Of a stretch of 64,000 nucleotides of DNA, positions 36,710 to 45,557 are shown one piece after another. Source of the DNA: JAXLWB01 sp046328715 (lineage in GTDB: Bacteria; Chloroflexota; Anaerolineae; Caldilineales; Caldilineaceae). Where the stretch lies: NCBI GenBank assembly GCA_046328715.1, contig JAXLWB010000017.1, positions 62,001 to 126,000 of the forward strand. The letters are read 5' to 3'. The position numbers were made by a program, and so were the translations under genes. The notes under the pieces were generated by a model. It did not search any database. It had not been told where the DNA came from and saw only the letters and a program-made list of their open reading frames with translations. Numbering within the stretch: the first letter of the stretch is position 1; every line of letters starts with the position of its first letter.

Positions 36710-39337
36710 ATGACAATTCTTTATCTTACTATCATTTACATCCTCGGCGTGGCTTGCGGCTGGTGGCTGTGGGATGCAAGCTGGTTTGGCTGCGATTTTC
36801 CAAGTTGGGCATGGTGCATCTCTTTTGGGCTCTTGCCAGTAACGCCATTGATCAATCGAATTTGGCGGCTGTTTCCAAATACACAGCCGCTGCGATGGTC
36901 ACAGCGCTTTGGCTTTCGCCCTCCGCGCTACGGGCCTTCGCCTGGGCTATTGGCAGCGCTGCTACTCTGTTTTGTCACAGGCGTCCTACGCTACGCAACT
37001 AACCCCTTCACCCCTTGTTGGGACGTCAATGACCTTGCTTACTATAACTTGCCTACGGAAGCAGCCTTCGATAAACAGGCAACGAAGGTATTAATGCAAG
37101 GCTCGGTCAGCAGCTACCCTTTGCTCGCAGATCGTCTGCAAAAGAGTACTGTACAGGTCACAAGTATTCTGATCGATGGAGTTGAGCATCCCGTAAGTGG
37201 TGAGGCGCAGATGAGTGTCCGTATGCGCCAAAAACTCGCCTATGGGCAACCGGTTGTGATTCGCGGGCGGTTGGTCACACCGAACGAATTTGACAGCTTC
37301 TCCTATCGTGATTATCTGGCCCGCCGTGGTGTCCATAGCGTGGTCTATGATGCCAAGATTGAGATTCTCAACGGTCCAAATGTCGGTAATCCGATCAAAC
37401 GCTGGCTCTATCTTTTTCGCAGTCGCGGCGAAGCGTTACTCAATCGACTACTACCCGAACCGTATGCTGCCCTGGCCAACGGCATGTTGCTTGGCATCGA
37501 CGCCGGGATTCCCGATGAGTTGTACGACAAGTTCAATGCAACCGGGTCGAGTCATGTCATTGTGATTTCGGGCAGCAACGTTGCCCTGATCTCGATGGTC
37601 TTCCTCGCCTTGGGCAAACGGATCTTTGGCAAACGTCATGCCATCTGGGCAACATTGATCGCTATTGCGGCGTACTCCCTTTTGGTCGGTGGGGACCCTG
37701 CAGTGCTGCGTGCCTCGTTAATGGGGGGCCTCGTAGTAGTTGCAAGTACATTGGGGCGGCGCTCGACAGCCTTGGTGAGTTTGGCCACTGCCTGCTGGGT
37801 GATGACATTGGTCAATCCACTGACGGTCTGGGATGTAGGCTTTCAACTAAGTAGCAGTGCAACAGCGGGCTTGATCCTTTTTACGCCAAGCGTGGAAGGC
37901 TTCTTTGCGCGCCTGTTTCGGAGCAAATCAACAACCGAGCAACAACCTTCCGAGGCGAGGCCAGAAAAGTTACAAGAAGAACAACCGAAGTCGTTCCTTG
38001 TCCGCATCAAAGATTTTTTTGTGGGACTCTTTTCCGAAGCGCTAATTGCTACCTTAGCCGCCAACATTTCTACCTTGCCGATGGTGGTCTACTATTTCGG
38101 TAGGCTCTCGATCGTGTCGATCCTGACCAATCTATTGGTGGTCCCAGTACAGCCTCCGATTCTCTTTGCAGGAAGTGCTGGTGTGCTAATCGGCGTGGCT
38201 GGATTCGAGAGTGTTGCCTGGTTCCTCTTGAAAATTGCGCAAGGGGTTCTGTGGTGGACTGTAACGATTGTCACCTGGACCGCCAGCTTTCCTAACGCCA
38301 GTATCGGAATCACTGCCTACACAGGAGGGGAGCTTGTTCTCACATACTTGTTGATCAGCTTACTACGCTGGCGGGGTACACTCATCCAAGCCTGGCGGCA
38401 ATGGATTGGGCGGGATCGGACCTATTGGCAGGTGCGGCTGACCGGCTCGCTGGCAACCGGAGCCTTGAGTATTGCGATGCTAAGTCTGTGGTTTATCTCC
38501 AGCAACCTGCCCGATCATCGCCTGCACCTATACTTTCTCGACATTGGTCAGGGTGATGGCATTTTGATTGAGACACCAAGTGGGCGACAAGTGTTGATTG
38601 ACGGCGGCAAAGAGTACGATCGTCTGATTCATCAACTCAACAAGGTGCTACCCTGGTGGGATCGTTCGCTGGATCTGGTGGTATTGACCCACCCCGACGG
38701 TGATCATATGTGGGCGCAGGAGCAGTTGCCCCTACAGTATGAGATTGCAAAGGCGCTGATCACACCGATTACCCAAGCCAGCGTCGACGCCGAAAAGTGG
38801 ATCGAGGCGATGAACAAAGCGAGAACTACCGTTGATCTACAACAAGAGGGCGGCAAAATCGATTTGGGCGATGGGGTAATATTACAAGTTTTGTGGCCGC
38901 CGGCAGGGGGCTTTGATCCAGCCGAGGCACAGACAGACGATCATGTCGATACGAGCTATGACAACGAGAATGGCCTGGTGTTGAGGCTAGAATATGGCAG
39001 CTTTAGCAGCCTTTTCACCGCAGATATTGGAGCACCGAGCGAGGCGGCCTTGCTTGAACGACATAGCCCACTGAACGCTACGCTGCTCAAGGTTGGTCAT
39101 CATGGCAGCAAGTTCAGCAGTAGCGAACCCTTTATTGAGGCCGTCAATCCCCAGGTTGCCGTGATCCAGGTGGGGCAAGATAATGACTACGGCCATCCTC
39201 ATGCGGCCACATTGCAGCGCTTGAAGGGTAGGCCAATCTTGCGTACCGATATTCAAGGAGCCATCGAAGTAACCAGCGATGGTGAACAAATGTGGTTAAA
39301 GGTGGAGAGGAACCAAACACCGGTCAAAAGACCTTGA
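36710..39337 (+). CDS. comEC: ComEC/Rec2 DNA-uptake channel
   Basis: 875 residues. The N-terminal part (DUF4131-type) has two or three membrane helices and a soluble OB-like segment. The competence domain follows, with GMLLGIDAGIPDELYDKFNATGSSHVIVISGSNVALI, the classical central motif, then about eight membrane helices. The C-terminal metallo-beta-lactamase domain shows LDIGQGDGILI, LTHPDGDH and GHHGSKFSS. ComEC moves single-stranded DNA across the inner membrane; the lactamase-fold domain is thought to degrade one strand. An unusual ~45-residue charged loop (Glu/Gln/Lys-rich, about 400-445) interrupts the membrane domain. Full length, so it should be functional. Confidence 0.93.
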   Translation: MTILYLTIIYILGVACGWWLWDASWFGCDFPSWAWCISFGLLPVTPLINRIWRLFPNTQPLRWSQRFGFRPPRYGPSPGLLAALLLCFVTGVLRYATNPFTPCWDVNDLAYYNLPTEAAFDKQATKVLMQGSVSSYPLLADRLQKSTVQVTSILIDGVEHPVSGEAQMSVRMRQKLAYGQPVVIRGRLVTPNEFDSFSYRDYLARRGVHSVVYDAKIEILNGPNVGNPIKRWLYLFRSRGEALLNRLLPEPYAALANGMLLGIDAGIPDELYDKFNATGSSHVIVISGSNVALISMVFLALGKRIFGKRHAIWATLIAIAAYSLLVGGDPAVLRASLMGGLVVVASTLGRRSTALVSLATACWVMTLVNPLTVWDVGFQLSSSATAGLILFTPSVEGFFARLFRSKSTTEQQPSEARPEKLQEEQPKSFLVRIKDFFVGLFSEALIATLAANISTLPMVVYYFGRLSIVSILTNLLVVPVQPPILFAGSAGVLIGVAGFESVAWFLLKIAQGVLWWTVTIVTWTASFPNASIGITAYTGGELVLTYLLISLLRWRGTLIQAWRQWIGRDRTYWQVRLTGSLATGALSIAMLSLWFISSNLPDHRLHLYFLDIGQGDGILIETPSGRQVLIDGGKEYDRLIHQLNKVLPWWDRSLDLVVLTHPDGDHMWAQEQLPLQYEIAKALITPITQASVDAEKWIEAMNKARTTVDLQQEGGKIDLGDGVILQVLWPPAGGFDPAEAQTDDHVDTSYDNENGLVLRLEYGSFSSLFTADIGAPSEAALLERHSPLNATLLKVGHHGSKFSSSEPFIEAVNPQVAVIQVGQDNDYGHPHAATLQRLKGRPILRTDIQGAIEVTSDGEQMWLKVERNQTPVKRP

Positions 39338-39348
39338 GACGATTGTAA

Positions 39349-39384
39349 TAGTCATTGGGCAATTGCGTAATTACCCAATGACTA
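39349..39384. terminator. Hairpin between comEC and the FmdB gene
   Basis: TAGTCATTGGG (39349-39359) pairs with CCCAATGACTA (39374-39384), and inner AATT pairs with AATT. Located between convergent genes. No long T-run. Confidence 0.7.
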
Positions 39385-39409
39385 CATCGCTGACATCAAC
39401 GCAGAGACT

Positions 39410-39775
39410 TTACGAGGCAGAAGCTTCGCTCTTGCTCGGAGCAGACGATGCTTTCGACTTGTTATCCTCGGATTTGGTCTCACTGGGTTTGCTCTCAGCT
39501 GGCTTTGCTTCCTCGCTCTTGGTTTCACTGGATTTTGTCTCGGCGCTTGAACCTTCGCTGGGCGCAGCTTTGCCATTGGCACCCTCTTTGCTGCTGTTTT
39601 TGCTGTCTGTGATGTACCAACCGCTGCCTTTGAAGTGAATGGCTGGGCGGCTCAACAAGCGTTGTACATGGCTACTTTGGCAGTTGGGACAAACCGGCAT
39701 CGAAGAATCGGAAAAAGAGCGTTTCATTTCAAACTCTGCACCACAACTCGTGCAGGAAAACTCATAAATCGGCAT
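39410..39775 (-). CDS. FmdB-family zinc-ribbon protein with acidic/Ser-Lys tail
   Basis: 121 residues; start preceded by GAGGG. The first ~50 residues form the FmdB zinc ribbon: MPIYEFSCTSCGAEFE, CPNCQSSHVQRLLSRPAIHFKGSGWY. Two CxxC pairs should bind one zinc. After this a low-complexity tail repeats E-T-K-S and S-E-A-K words and has no predicted fold. FmdB proteins are small putative regulators or chaperone-like factors of unclear role, and the tail length varies between species. The gene is isolated between hairpins. Confidence 0.88.
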   Translation of the reverse strand: MPIYEFSCTSCGAEFEMKRSFSDSSMPVCPNCQSSHVQRLLSRPAIHFKGSGWYITDSKNSSKEGANGKAAPSEGSSAETKSSETKSEEAKPAESKPSETKSEDNKSKASSAPSKSEASAS

Positions 39776-39814
39776 AACTCATTCCCTCTATATTTCGTAT
39801 TACACTCTGCTCTG

Positions 39815-39871
39815 AATGAAAAGCGGAATTTCGCTTCTCGGGAGCAGCTTGGAAAAACTCGGCTTTTCATT
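39815..39871. repeat. 57-bp element with terminal inverted repeats, copy 1
   Basis: Ends are AATGAAAAGC (39815-39824) and GCTTTTCATT (39862-39871), exact complements. The interior includes TTCGCTTCTCG. A related element lies at 58618-58671. Confidence 0.55.
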
Positions 39872-39938
39872 ACAACCGCAGTTTAGTACAAATTCCGCAC
39901 TAAGGTTACATTCGGTATACAACTGAATAGCTGATCAA

Positions 39939-39968
39939 TTCTTTACTCGCAAGCAAGTGCAGTATAAT
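39939..39968 (+). promoter_or_regulatory. Predicted promoter of the M23-like gene
   Basis: TATAAT at 39963-39968 with a TTCTTT -35-like box 18 bp upstream. The ATG at 39979 follows 10 nt later without a Shine-Dalgarno sequence, suggesting a leaderless message. Confidence 0.5.
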
Positions 39969-39978
39969 CAATAATTGT

Positions 39979-40563
39979 ATGAGTTTCCGCTTTGCAACAC
40001 AAAAATTATCCACTGGTTTGTACGAACCAGAAGGCATTTACCTGCAAAAACCCTTTGAGGGTGAAGGAAGCATTCTCCAGGGTTGGGGTGACCACGCCCA
40101 CGAGTATAGCGAATATCGCTACAATGGCATTCCGCTCAAGGGACACAATGGTGTGGACTTCAAGATTGCCGCCAATGCACACATCCTCGCCGCCGATGAG
40201 GGGCGCGTGATCGAGGTGGGATGGGAGCGAGGCGGCTTTGAACGTTACATCAAAGTTGAGCACCGCTGGGGTGAATCCTTTTATGCCTTCTTGGGCGATG
40301 TGTTGGTTGATAGCGGACAATTGATTGCACGTGGAGCGATGATTGCGACACCTGATAGTGTTAAACAATCGTCGCCTTTTTTTCATTTTGCAATTCGGGT
40401 TGAACCATTCAATCGGCAAGATGGCTATGGGGGCTTTACCGACCCTACTCCCTTCTTAAATTCGGTCGATATTCCACAAGAGGACGAGGCCCTTGATCTG
40501 TCCGACCAGCGTGAACCTTTACACCCAATGCTTTTAGAGAAAGCAATCGTACGTCGTCCATAA
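39979..40563 (+). CDS. Degenerate M23/LytM-domain protein (zinc ligands kept, catalytic His lost)
   Basis: 194 residues, no signal peptide. The LytM fold is recognisable: KGHNGVDF gives His56 and Asp60, and FFHFAIRV gives His136, matching the three zinc ligands of LytM-type endopeptidases. The two catalytic histidines are missing: the usual Y-x-H-L reads YAFLGD (Phe104) and the first His of H-x-H is Phe134. It therefore probably binds metal or acts as an activator rather than cutting peptidoglycan. No export signal is visible, which is unusual for this family. It stands alone between FmdB and a gene-free interval. Confidence 0.78.
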   Translation: MSFRFATQKLSTGLYEPEGIYLQKPFEGEGSILQGWGDHAHEYSEYRYNGIPLKGHNGVDFKIAANAHILAADEGRVIEVGWERGGFERYIKVEHRWGESFYAFLGDVLVDSGQLIARGAMIATPDSVKQSSPFFHFAIRVEPFNRQDGYGGFTDPTPFLNSVDIPQEDEALDLSDQREPLHPMLLEKAIVRRP

Positions 40564-41126
40564 AGGTAAAATCATTCTATTGCAGGGTAAGTCATTTAAT
40601 CATCGCTTTGAAGAAAATTTCATTGTGGAAGAAAGAAGACACTTTTGCAGTTATAAGAAGCAAAGATAGTCTTACTCAAATCTAATATTTATATCGTTTT
40701 ATTCGTAGGGCCTGTGGATATGTGAATAACTCTTTAAAGTTGTTATTGGAACATAAACACTGCTACAAGATGTAGGTGTGACGATAAAGGAACTACTAGA
40801 TATACGAACCAAGTAGTTGAGATTGCGTTATTGTTGCTGTTGATAAGTGAAGAACAGTGTCAGGAGTTATTCAAACCCTTAGGCATAAGTGCAATTTCTA
40901 GGGAAGGATTGCGATCTAGATATAGTAGAGTGTAAGAAGATGTCTACAAGAAGGGTGATAATTAGAAACGAATAATCCTCACTATATTGGACAAATCCAC
41001 AGCTTATTGATCCTTTTATCCACAGGTTATAACCATAATATACACCATTGGGAGTGGTGCCATCCGAGCTGTAACTGTGACTAGATGGCGCATGATCACA
41101 ACCAAAACATTCTAAGGAGATTGTTT
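40564..41126. other. 563-bp AT-rich gene-free interval with DnaA-box-like sites
   Basis: It has no credible protein gene. One perfect DnaA box, TTATCCACA (41016-41024), is followed immediately by the palindrome GGTTATAACC (41025-41034). AAATCCACA lies at 40993-41001. On the other strand ATATCCACA (40713-40721) and TTATTCACA (40721-40729) abut. Visible AT-rich tracts lie between them. This could be a replication origin, a DnaA-binding reservoir, or chance. Confidence 0.45.
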
Positions 41127-41792
41127 ATGACAGATAAAATCCGTGTGTTAATTGCTGATGATCATACGATCATGCGCGGCGGACTGCGCAAGTTGTTGGA
41201 AACCGATGAGCACATCGAAGTCATTGCCGAGGCAGTGGATGGTGTGGACGCAGTCATGAAATCACGCACGCTTAATCCCGATGTAATCCTGATCGACATC
41301 CACATGCCGCGCAAGGATGGCATTGAGGCGATTACTGAGATTAAACAATTCAACGCCCAGGCGCGAGTATTGGTCCTTACCAGTTTCACCGACGACGAGA
41401 AGGTCTTTGCTGCTATCAAGGCCGGCGCTCTGGGTTACCTCTTGAAGGATTCCTCCATTCCGCTTTTGCTCAATGCCGTACACGATGTCGCCCGCGGCGA
41501 GTCTGCGCTCGATCCGCTGATTGCGCGCAAACTGATCCGTGAACTTCATCGTCCCGCCCAACTACCCCCCACCGATGAGCCGCTAACTGAACGTGAAGTG
41601 GAAGTGTTGGTCATGGTGGCGCGTGGCTTCTCCAATCAGGAAATTGCGGACATGCTGGTGATCAGCGAGCGCACGGTGCGTACGCATGTCAGCAACATCT
41701 TGAGCAAACTGCATCTTGCCAACCGCACACAAGCCGCACTCTATGCTTTGAAAGAAGGGCTGGCCAAGCTAGAAGAAGCCGTGAACTTATAA
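41127..41792 (+). CDS. NarL/FixJ-type response regulator
   Basis: 221 residues from the ATG at 41127 (AAGGAG, 7-nt spacing; the upstream in-frame ATG at 41085 has none). The receiver domain has the acidic pair DD (11-12), the phospho-acceptor Asp57 in VILIDIHMP, a switch LTSF and KAGALGYLLK. The LuxR-type helix-turn-helix is LTEREVEVLVMVARGFSNQEIADMLVISERTVRTHVSNIL. No histidine kinase is adjacent, so its partner is unknown. The following gene, an HtrA-type lipoprotein after 160 bp on the same strand, is a possible target. Confidence 0.92.
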   Translation: MTDKIRVLIADDHTIMRGGLRKLLETDEHIEVIAEAVDGVDAVMKSRTLNPDVILIDIHMPRKDGIEAITEIKQFNAQARVLVLTSFTDDEKVFAAIKAGALGYLLKDSSIPLLLNAVHDVARGESALDPLIARKLIRELHRPAQLPPTDEPLTEREVEVLVMVARGFSNQEIADMLVISERTVRTHVSNILSKLHLANRTQAALYALKEGLAKLEEAVNL

Positions 41793-41953
41793 CTCATGTT
41801 ACGCATTTGTCGGTTTAAACAGGCGGAACTTGACCAAATTTCTCGGTGACATGCGTAATAGGAGATCGTAACTATCAGGGTGAAATGCTTTCTTAGCAAG
41901 CATCTTATGGCGGATTCACATTGCCCTAATCCACAATCGTTACTGTCGGATCT

Positions 41954-43180
41954 ATGAAAAAGAATCCATCCTTGCATTCCATTTTGATTACGCTTGTTCT
42001 TATTCTTGCGAGCATTCTAAGTGGTTGTTCGAGTTTGTTAGGCGCGCTTCCGATCCAGCAATCGGTGTTGTCGGCAACTGCCCTTCCCACAGCCACACCC
42101 ACGGTTTTGGCAGTTCCTACCGCACTGGCACAACCAACCCTGGATACTACAGGAGTGGCAGAAATCGACGCAGTTGGCCTGGATATTGCTGAACGGCGGG
42201 TGATCGATGTCTATCAACGCGTCTCACCATCGGTGGTCAATATCACCACTCAGGTGCTGCGGCGCAGCTTCTTTTTTGATGTAGTTCCCGAAGAAGGAGC
42301 TGGCTCTGGTTTTATCATTGATACTGATGGGCACATCTTGACCAATTACCATGTGATCGATGGCGCCCAACGGATCGACGTGACACTCAATGACTCTGTC
42401 GTTTTGACAGCCAAGGTGGTTGGCTCCGATGCGCGCAACGATATTGCTTTGCTCAAAGTCGACACCGCTGCCGAACAATTGACGCCTGTTCAATTGGGCG
42501 AATCCGACAACCTTTTGGTTGGCCAACGGGCGATTGCGATCGGTAACCCCTTTGGTCAATTTGATCGCACCCTAACCACCGGTGTCATTAGCGCCCTCAA
42601 CCGAACCATTCAAGGGCAAGATGGCCGCACCATCACAGGAATCATTCAAACCGATGCCTCGATCAACAAGGGCAACTCGGGCGGCCCGCTGCTCGACTCA
42701 AGTGGGCGGGTGATCGGCATCAACAGTGCGATTTTTAGCCCCACGGGTGTCAATGCAGGGGTTGGCTTTGCTGTACCAATCGATACCGTGAAGCGCCTGT
42801 TGCCCGATCTCTTGCAGCTAGGTTACTATCGTCATCCCTGGCTGGGAGTACGCTATGCCTATACAGTTGACTCGTGGCTGGCAGACACACTCGATCTGCC
42901 AGTCGATAAAGGGGTATTGCTGGTTCAATTTTTGCGCAACAGCCCACTCGAAGCCGCGGGTGCACAGGGCGCGCAACAAGAGGTCGTTGTACAGAATCAA
43001 CAAGTGTATACCGGGGGCGACATCATCACTGCCATTGATGGCAAAGCTGTAACGAGTTGGGATGAAATTGATACCTTGCTGGAGAACAATTACCACGTAG
43101 ATGATACAGTCAAAGTAACGGTCTGGCGCGACAGCCAACCAATGGAACTCGATGTGCAGTTGGCCGCAGAGCCTAACTAG
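41954..43180 (+). CDS. HtrA/DegP-type serine protease lipoprotein
   Basis: 408 residues. A lipobox ILSGC (Cys25) marks it as a lipoprotein, so it should sit on the outer face of the membrane. A Thr/Pro/Ala linker (40-65) is followed by the protease domain: NYHVID (His133), RNDIALL (Asp163) and NKGNSGGP (Ser242). One PDZ domain completes the chain (about 300-400; GGDIITAIDGKAVTSWDEI). HtrA proteins degrade or refold damaged exported proteins. It has no SH3b domain and a different anchor from the second trypsin-like protease at 22482. The ribosome site is weak. Confidence 0.93.
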   Translation: MKKNPSLHSILITLVLILASILSGCSSLLGALPIQQSVLSATALPTATPTVLAVPTALAQPTLDTTGVAEIDAVGLDIAERRVIDVYQRVSPSVVNITTQVLRRSFFFDVVPEEGAGSGFIIDTDGHILTNYHVIDGAQRIDVTLNDSVVLTAKVVGSDARNDIALLKVDTAAEQLTPVQLGESDNLLVGQRAIAIGNPFGQFDRTLTTGVISALNRTIQGQDGRTITGIIQTDASINKGNSGGPLLDSSGRVIGINSAIFSPTGVNAGVGFAVPIDTVKRLLPDLLQLGYYRHPWLGVRYAYTVDSWLADTLDLPVDKGVLLVQFLRNSPLEAAGAQGAQQEVVVQNQQVYTGGDIITAIDGKAVTSWDEIDTLLENNYHVDDTVKVTVWRDSQPMELDVQLAAEPN

Positions 43181-43254
43181 GAATCTCGGATTTCGGAATG
43201 CGGATTGCGGATTGACTCGTAATTCGCAATTTCACAAAAGAAAGCGAGTAGCTC

Positions 43255-44337
43255 GTGTCTCAACGTCCTACCATCAGCGCCGACGCGCTTCATACCTTTA
43301 TTCGCACTGTGCTTGAACGGGCAGGTATGCTGCCAGAGCATGCCGCGACCTCTGCCGATGTGTTGATGTATGCCAGTCGTCGCGGCGTTGATACCCACGG
43401 CATTCGCAATTTATTGCCGATCTATATGCGTGAGATCGAAAACAAGAGCGTGAACTTGCGCCCAACCTATCAGATCGAGCACGAAACACCGATCTCGGCA
43501 CGGGTAAATGGAGATGAAGGAAACGGCTTGGTCGCAGCCACCTGGGCGATGAAGTTGGCGATGGAAAAAGCCAAACAAAGTGGTATGGGCATGGTGGCAG
43601 TTCGCAATTCCCGCCACTACGGTGCCGCCGGCTACTACACCTGGCTGGCGGCTCAAGAGGATCTGATTGGCATCAGCATGACGGGGCGCTTCTACGCCAA
43701 TGTGCGTGATTATGGTGTGCCGCCCACCTATGGCTCGACCGCCAAATTTTCCACCAATCCGTTGGCCATCTCCTTCCCCACAGACAAGGAGCCTGTTTGG
43801 AACTTTGATATGGCAACCTCGGTTGTTCCCTTTAACCGCGTTACGATGTTGCGCGACAACGACGAAATGTTGCCGATGGGGTGGGCGGTCGATGAAAAAA
43901 TGCAACCCACCACTGATCCCACGAAAGCCAGGTTGGTGCTACCACTGGGAGGTTCACGCGAAATGGGGGGGCACAAAGGGTACGGTTTGGCAATGATGGT
44001 TTCTGCGCTTTGCAACGTGCTTTCCAGCGGCTGGGACCAATTACATGAAGGGGATCCCGAAGCCTACGACGGCTACAAAACCCAGGGCGATGGTCATTTT
44101 CTGGCTGCCATGCGCATCGATCTCTTCCGTTCCGTGGACGAGTTTAAGCGCGGCATGGACGCCATGATCCGTTCGCTGCACGAATCGCCCAAACTCCCTG
44201 GCCACGACCGTATTTACGTTGCCGGCGAAATCGAACACGAAACTGAACAAAAGCGCCTCGCCACTGGCATTCCCTTGCCCAAACAAGTGGTGAAGGACAT
44301 GGACTATCTGCGCGAGAAATATGGCGTGCAATACTGA
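43255..44337 (+). CDS. Ldh2/MDH2-family NAD(P)-dependent 2-hydroxyacid dehydrogenase
   Basis: 360 residues from a GTG start with a weak AAAGCGAG site. Family blocks: GVDTHGIRNLLP (active-site His region) near 43-54, NSRHYGAAGYY in the middle, STAKFSTNPLAISFP, and MGGHKGYGLAMMV near the nucleotide site. Members oxidise malate, L-lactate, sulfolactate or ureidoglycolate; the substrate cannot be read from the sequence. It converges on a dipeptidase gene across a strong hairpin. The 74-bp leader carries repeated CGGATT-like words. Confidence 0.9.
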   Translation: MSQRPTISADALHTFIRTVLERAGMLPEHAATSADVLMYASRRGVDTHGIRNLLPIYMREIENKSVNLRPTYQIEHETPISARVNGDEGNGLVAATWAMKLAMEKAKQSGMGMVAVRNSRHYGAAGYYTWLAAQEDLIGISMTGRFYANVRDYGVPPTYGSTAKFSTNPLAISFPTDKEPVWNFDMATSVVPFNRVTMLRDNDEMLPMGWAVDEKMQPTTDPTKARLVLPLGGSREMGGHKGYGLAMMVSALCNVLSSGWDQLHEGDPEAYDGYKTQGDGHFLAAMRIDLFRSVDEFKRGMDAMIRSLHESPKLPGHDRIYVAGEIEHETEQKRLATGIPLPKQVVKDMDYLREKYGVQY

Positions 44338-44341
44338 ATCG

Positions 44342-44389
44342 GACAGGATGACAAGATGATCGAATTGTACGTCATCTTGTCATCCTGTC
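44342..44389. terminator. 18-bp stem between convergent genes, word type GTCATC
   Basis: GACAGGATGACAAGATGA pairs exactly with TCATCTTGTCATCCTGTC (loop of 12). The word TTGTCATC also builds the hairpin at 54147-54202 and occurs at the murQ/kinase junction. Confidence 0.75.
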
Positions 44390-44395
44390 ATCCTA

Positions 44396-45481
44396 TCATT
44401 TACCGCCCCACGCTCGACGCAACACCCGCAACCAATTCCCGTGCATAATATTGGCGATGTCCGCTCCCGAATAGCCACGACTCTGCAATATCTCGGCAAC
44501 CTTTTGTAGATCGATGATTGTATCGAGATCGCCGGGTGACTGTTCTCGTCCGAAACCACCATCCAGATCGCTGCCGATACCAGCATGATTGGCATTCCCT
44601 GCCAATTGACAGACATGATCGATGTGATCGACCACATGGGCAATGGTGACTGGAACTTCGTGGCGACTGCGGATTGTCCAGCCGGCACGAATCATCCAGT
44701 TGTCGAAGGCTGCCGCTACGATACCGTCACGAGCGATGATCTGCTTGAGTTGTGCATCGTCAAACTGTCGCTGATGAGGCACCAAAGCCCGACAGTTCTG
44801 ATGGCTGGCGATAATCGGACCATCATAGACATCCAGCGCATGCCAGAAGGATTGATCACAGAGATGGGTCATGTCTAGGATGACACCGACACGCCTCATC
44901 TCCTTGAGCAATTGCACTCCGATTTCACTGAGTCTATGCTCCGTAGCCGTGCCTCCTGCATAGCGACCCGGCCCGTAGTGCGCTGGACCAATCAAACGCA
45001 CTCCGGCGGTGTGCCACGCTTCCAGATGTTGTGGCTGCCAGATTGGATCAGCACTTTCCATGCTGATGATAAAGCCTAAGGGTGGCGTTTTGTTGCCGTC
45101 GGCTCCATTGCTCTCCCAACTTTCCCATTCGGCTACATGTGCATTGAGTGCTGCAAGGTCAGTCAAAATCCGTACATGACCATGCGCTTCCAACGCTCGA
45201 TAATAGGCTAGGTGCCCCTGCGCTGCCGCCGTTGCCTGCGCTTGGGAACCATAATCAATATTGGCCGCAGGACGACCCGTGTGGCGCGCCATCAAGGTAA
45301 CAACCGCCAAAAAGAGACGACCTTTGCGCATCTCGGGCAGCGCAACCGTTCCCTGCCCACCGCCACCAGTTGAGCCGGTATGTCCCTCTTGTGTGCGAAT
45401 GGTATAGACCGACTGCAACAAGTCGCGGTTGTATTGCAATGCGTTCCAAGCGAGATCGAGATGAGAATCGATGACAAGCAT
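44396..45481 (-). CDS. Membrane-dipeptidase-like (M19) metallopeptidase
   Basis: 361 residues; start after AAAGGA. The binuclear zinc ligands of renal dipeptidases are all visible: DSHLDLAW (His7, Asp9), ISMESAD (bridging Glu), DMTHL and ASHQNCRAL (His), and GSDLDGGFG (Asp). Family enzymes cut dipeptides, often with a D-residue at the C-terminal position. No signal peptide is present, so it should be cytoplasmic. With the P1 peptidase and cell-wall recycling genes in this window, turnover of peptidoglycan-derived dipeptides is a reasonable inference. Confidence 0.92.
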   Translation of the reverse strand: MLVIDSHLDLAWNALQYNRDLLQSVYTIRTQEGHTGSTGGGGQGTVALPEMRKGRLFLAVVTLMARHTGRPAANIDYGSQAQATAAAQGHLAYYRALEAHGHVRILTDLAALNAHVAEWESWESNGADGNKTPPLGFIISMESADPIWQPQHLEAWHTAGVRLIGPAHYGPGRYAGGTATEHRLSEIGVQLLKEMRRVGVILDMTHLCDQSFWHALDVYDGPIIASHQNCRALVPHQRQFDDAQLKQIIARDGIVAAAFDNWMIRAGWTIRSRHEVPVTIAHVVDHIDHVCQLAGNANHAGIGSDLDGGFGREQSPGDLDTIIDLQKVAEILQSRGYSGADIANIMHGNWLRVLRRAWGGK

Positions 45482-45557
45482 GTGTGGTTCCTTTAGTTGT
45501 GTTGGAAATGAATCAGGTTGTACTTGATGCGCAAGTTTCAGAAATATTTGAGGGACG

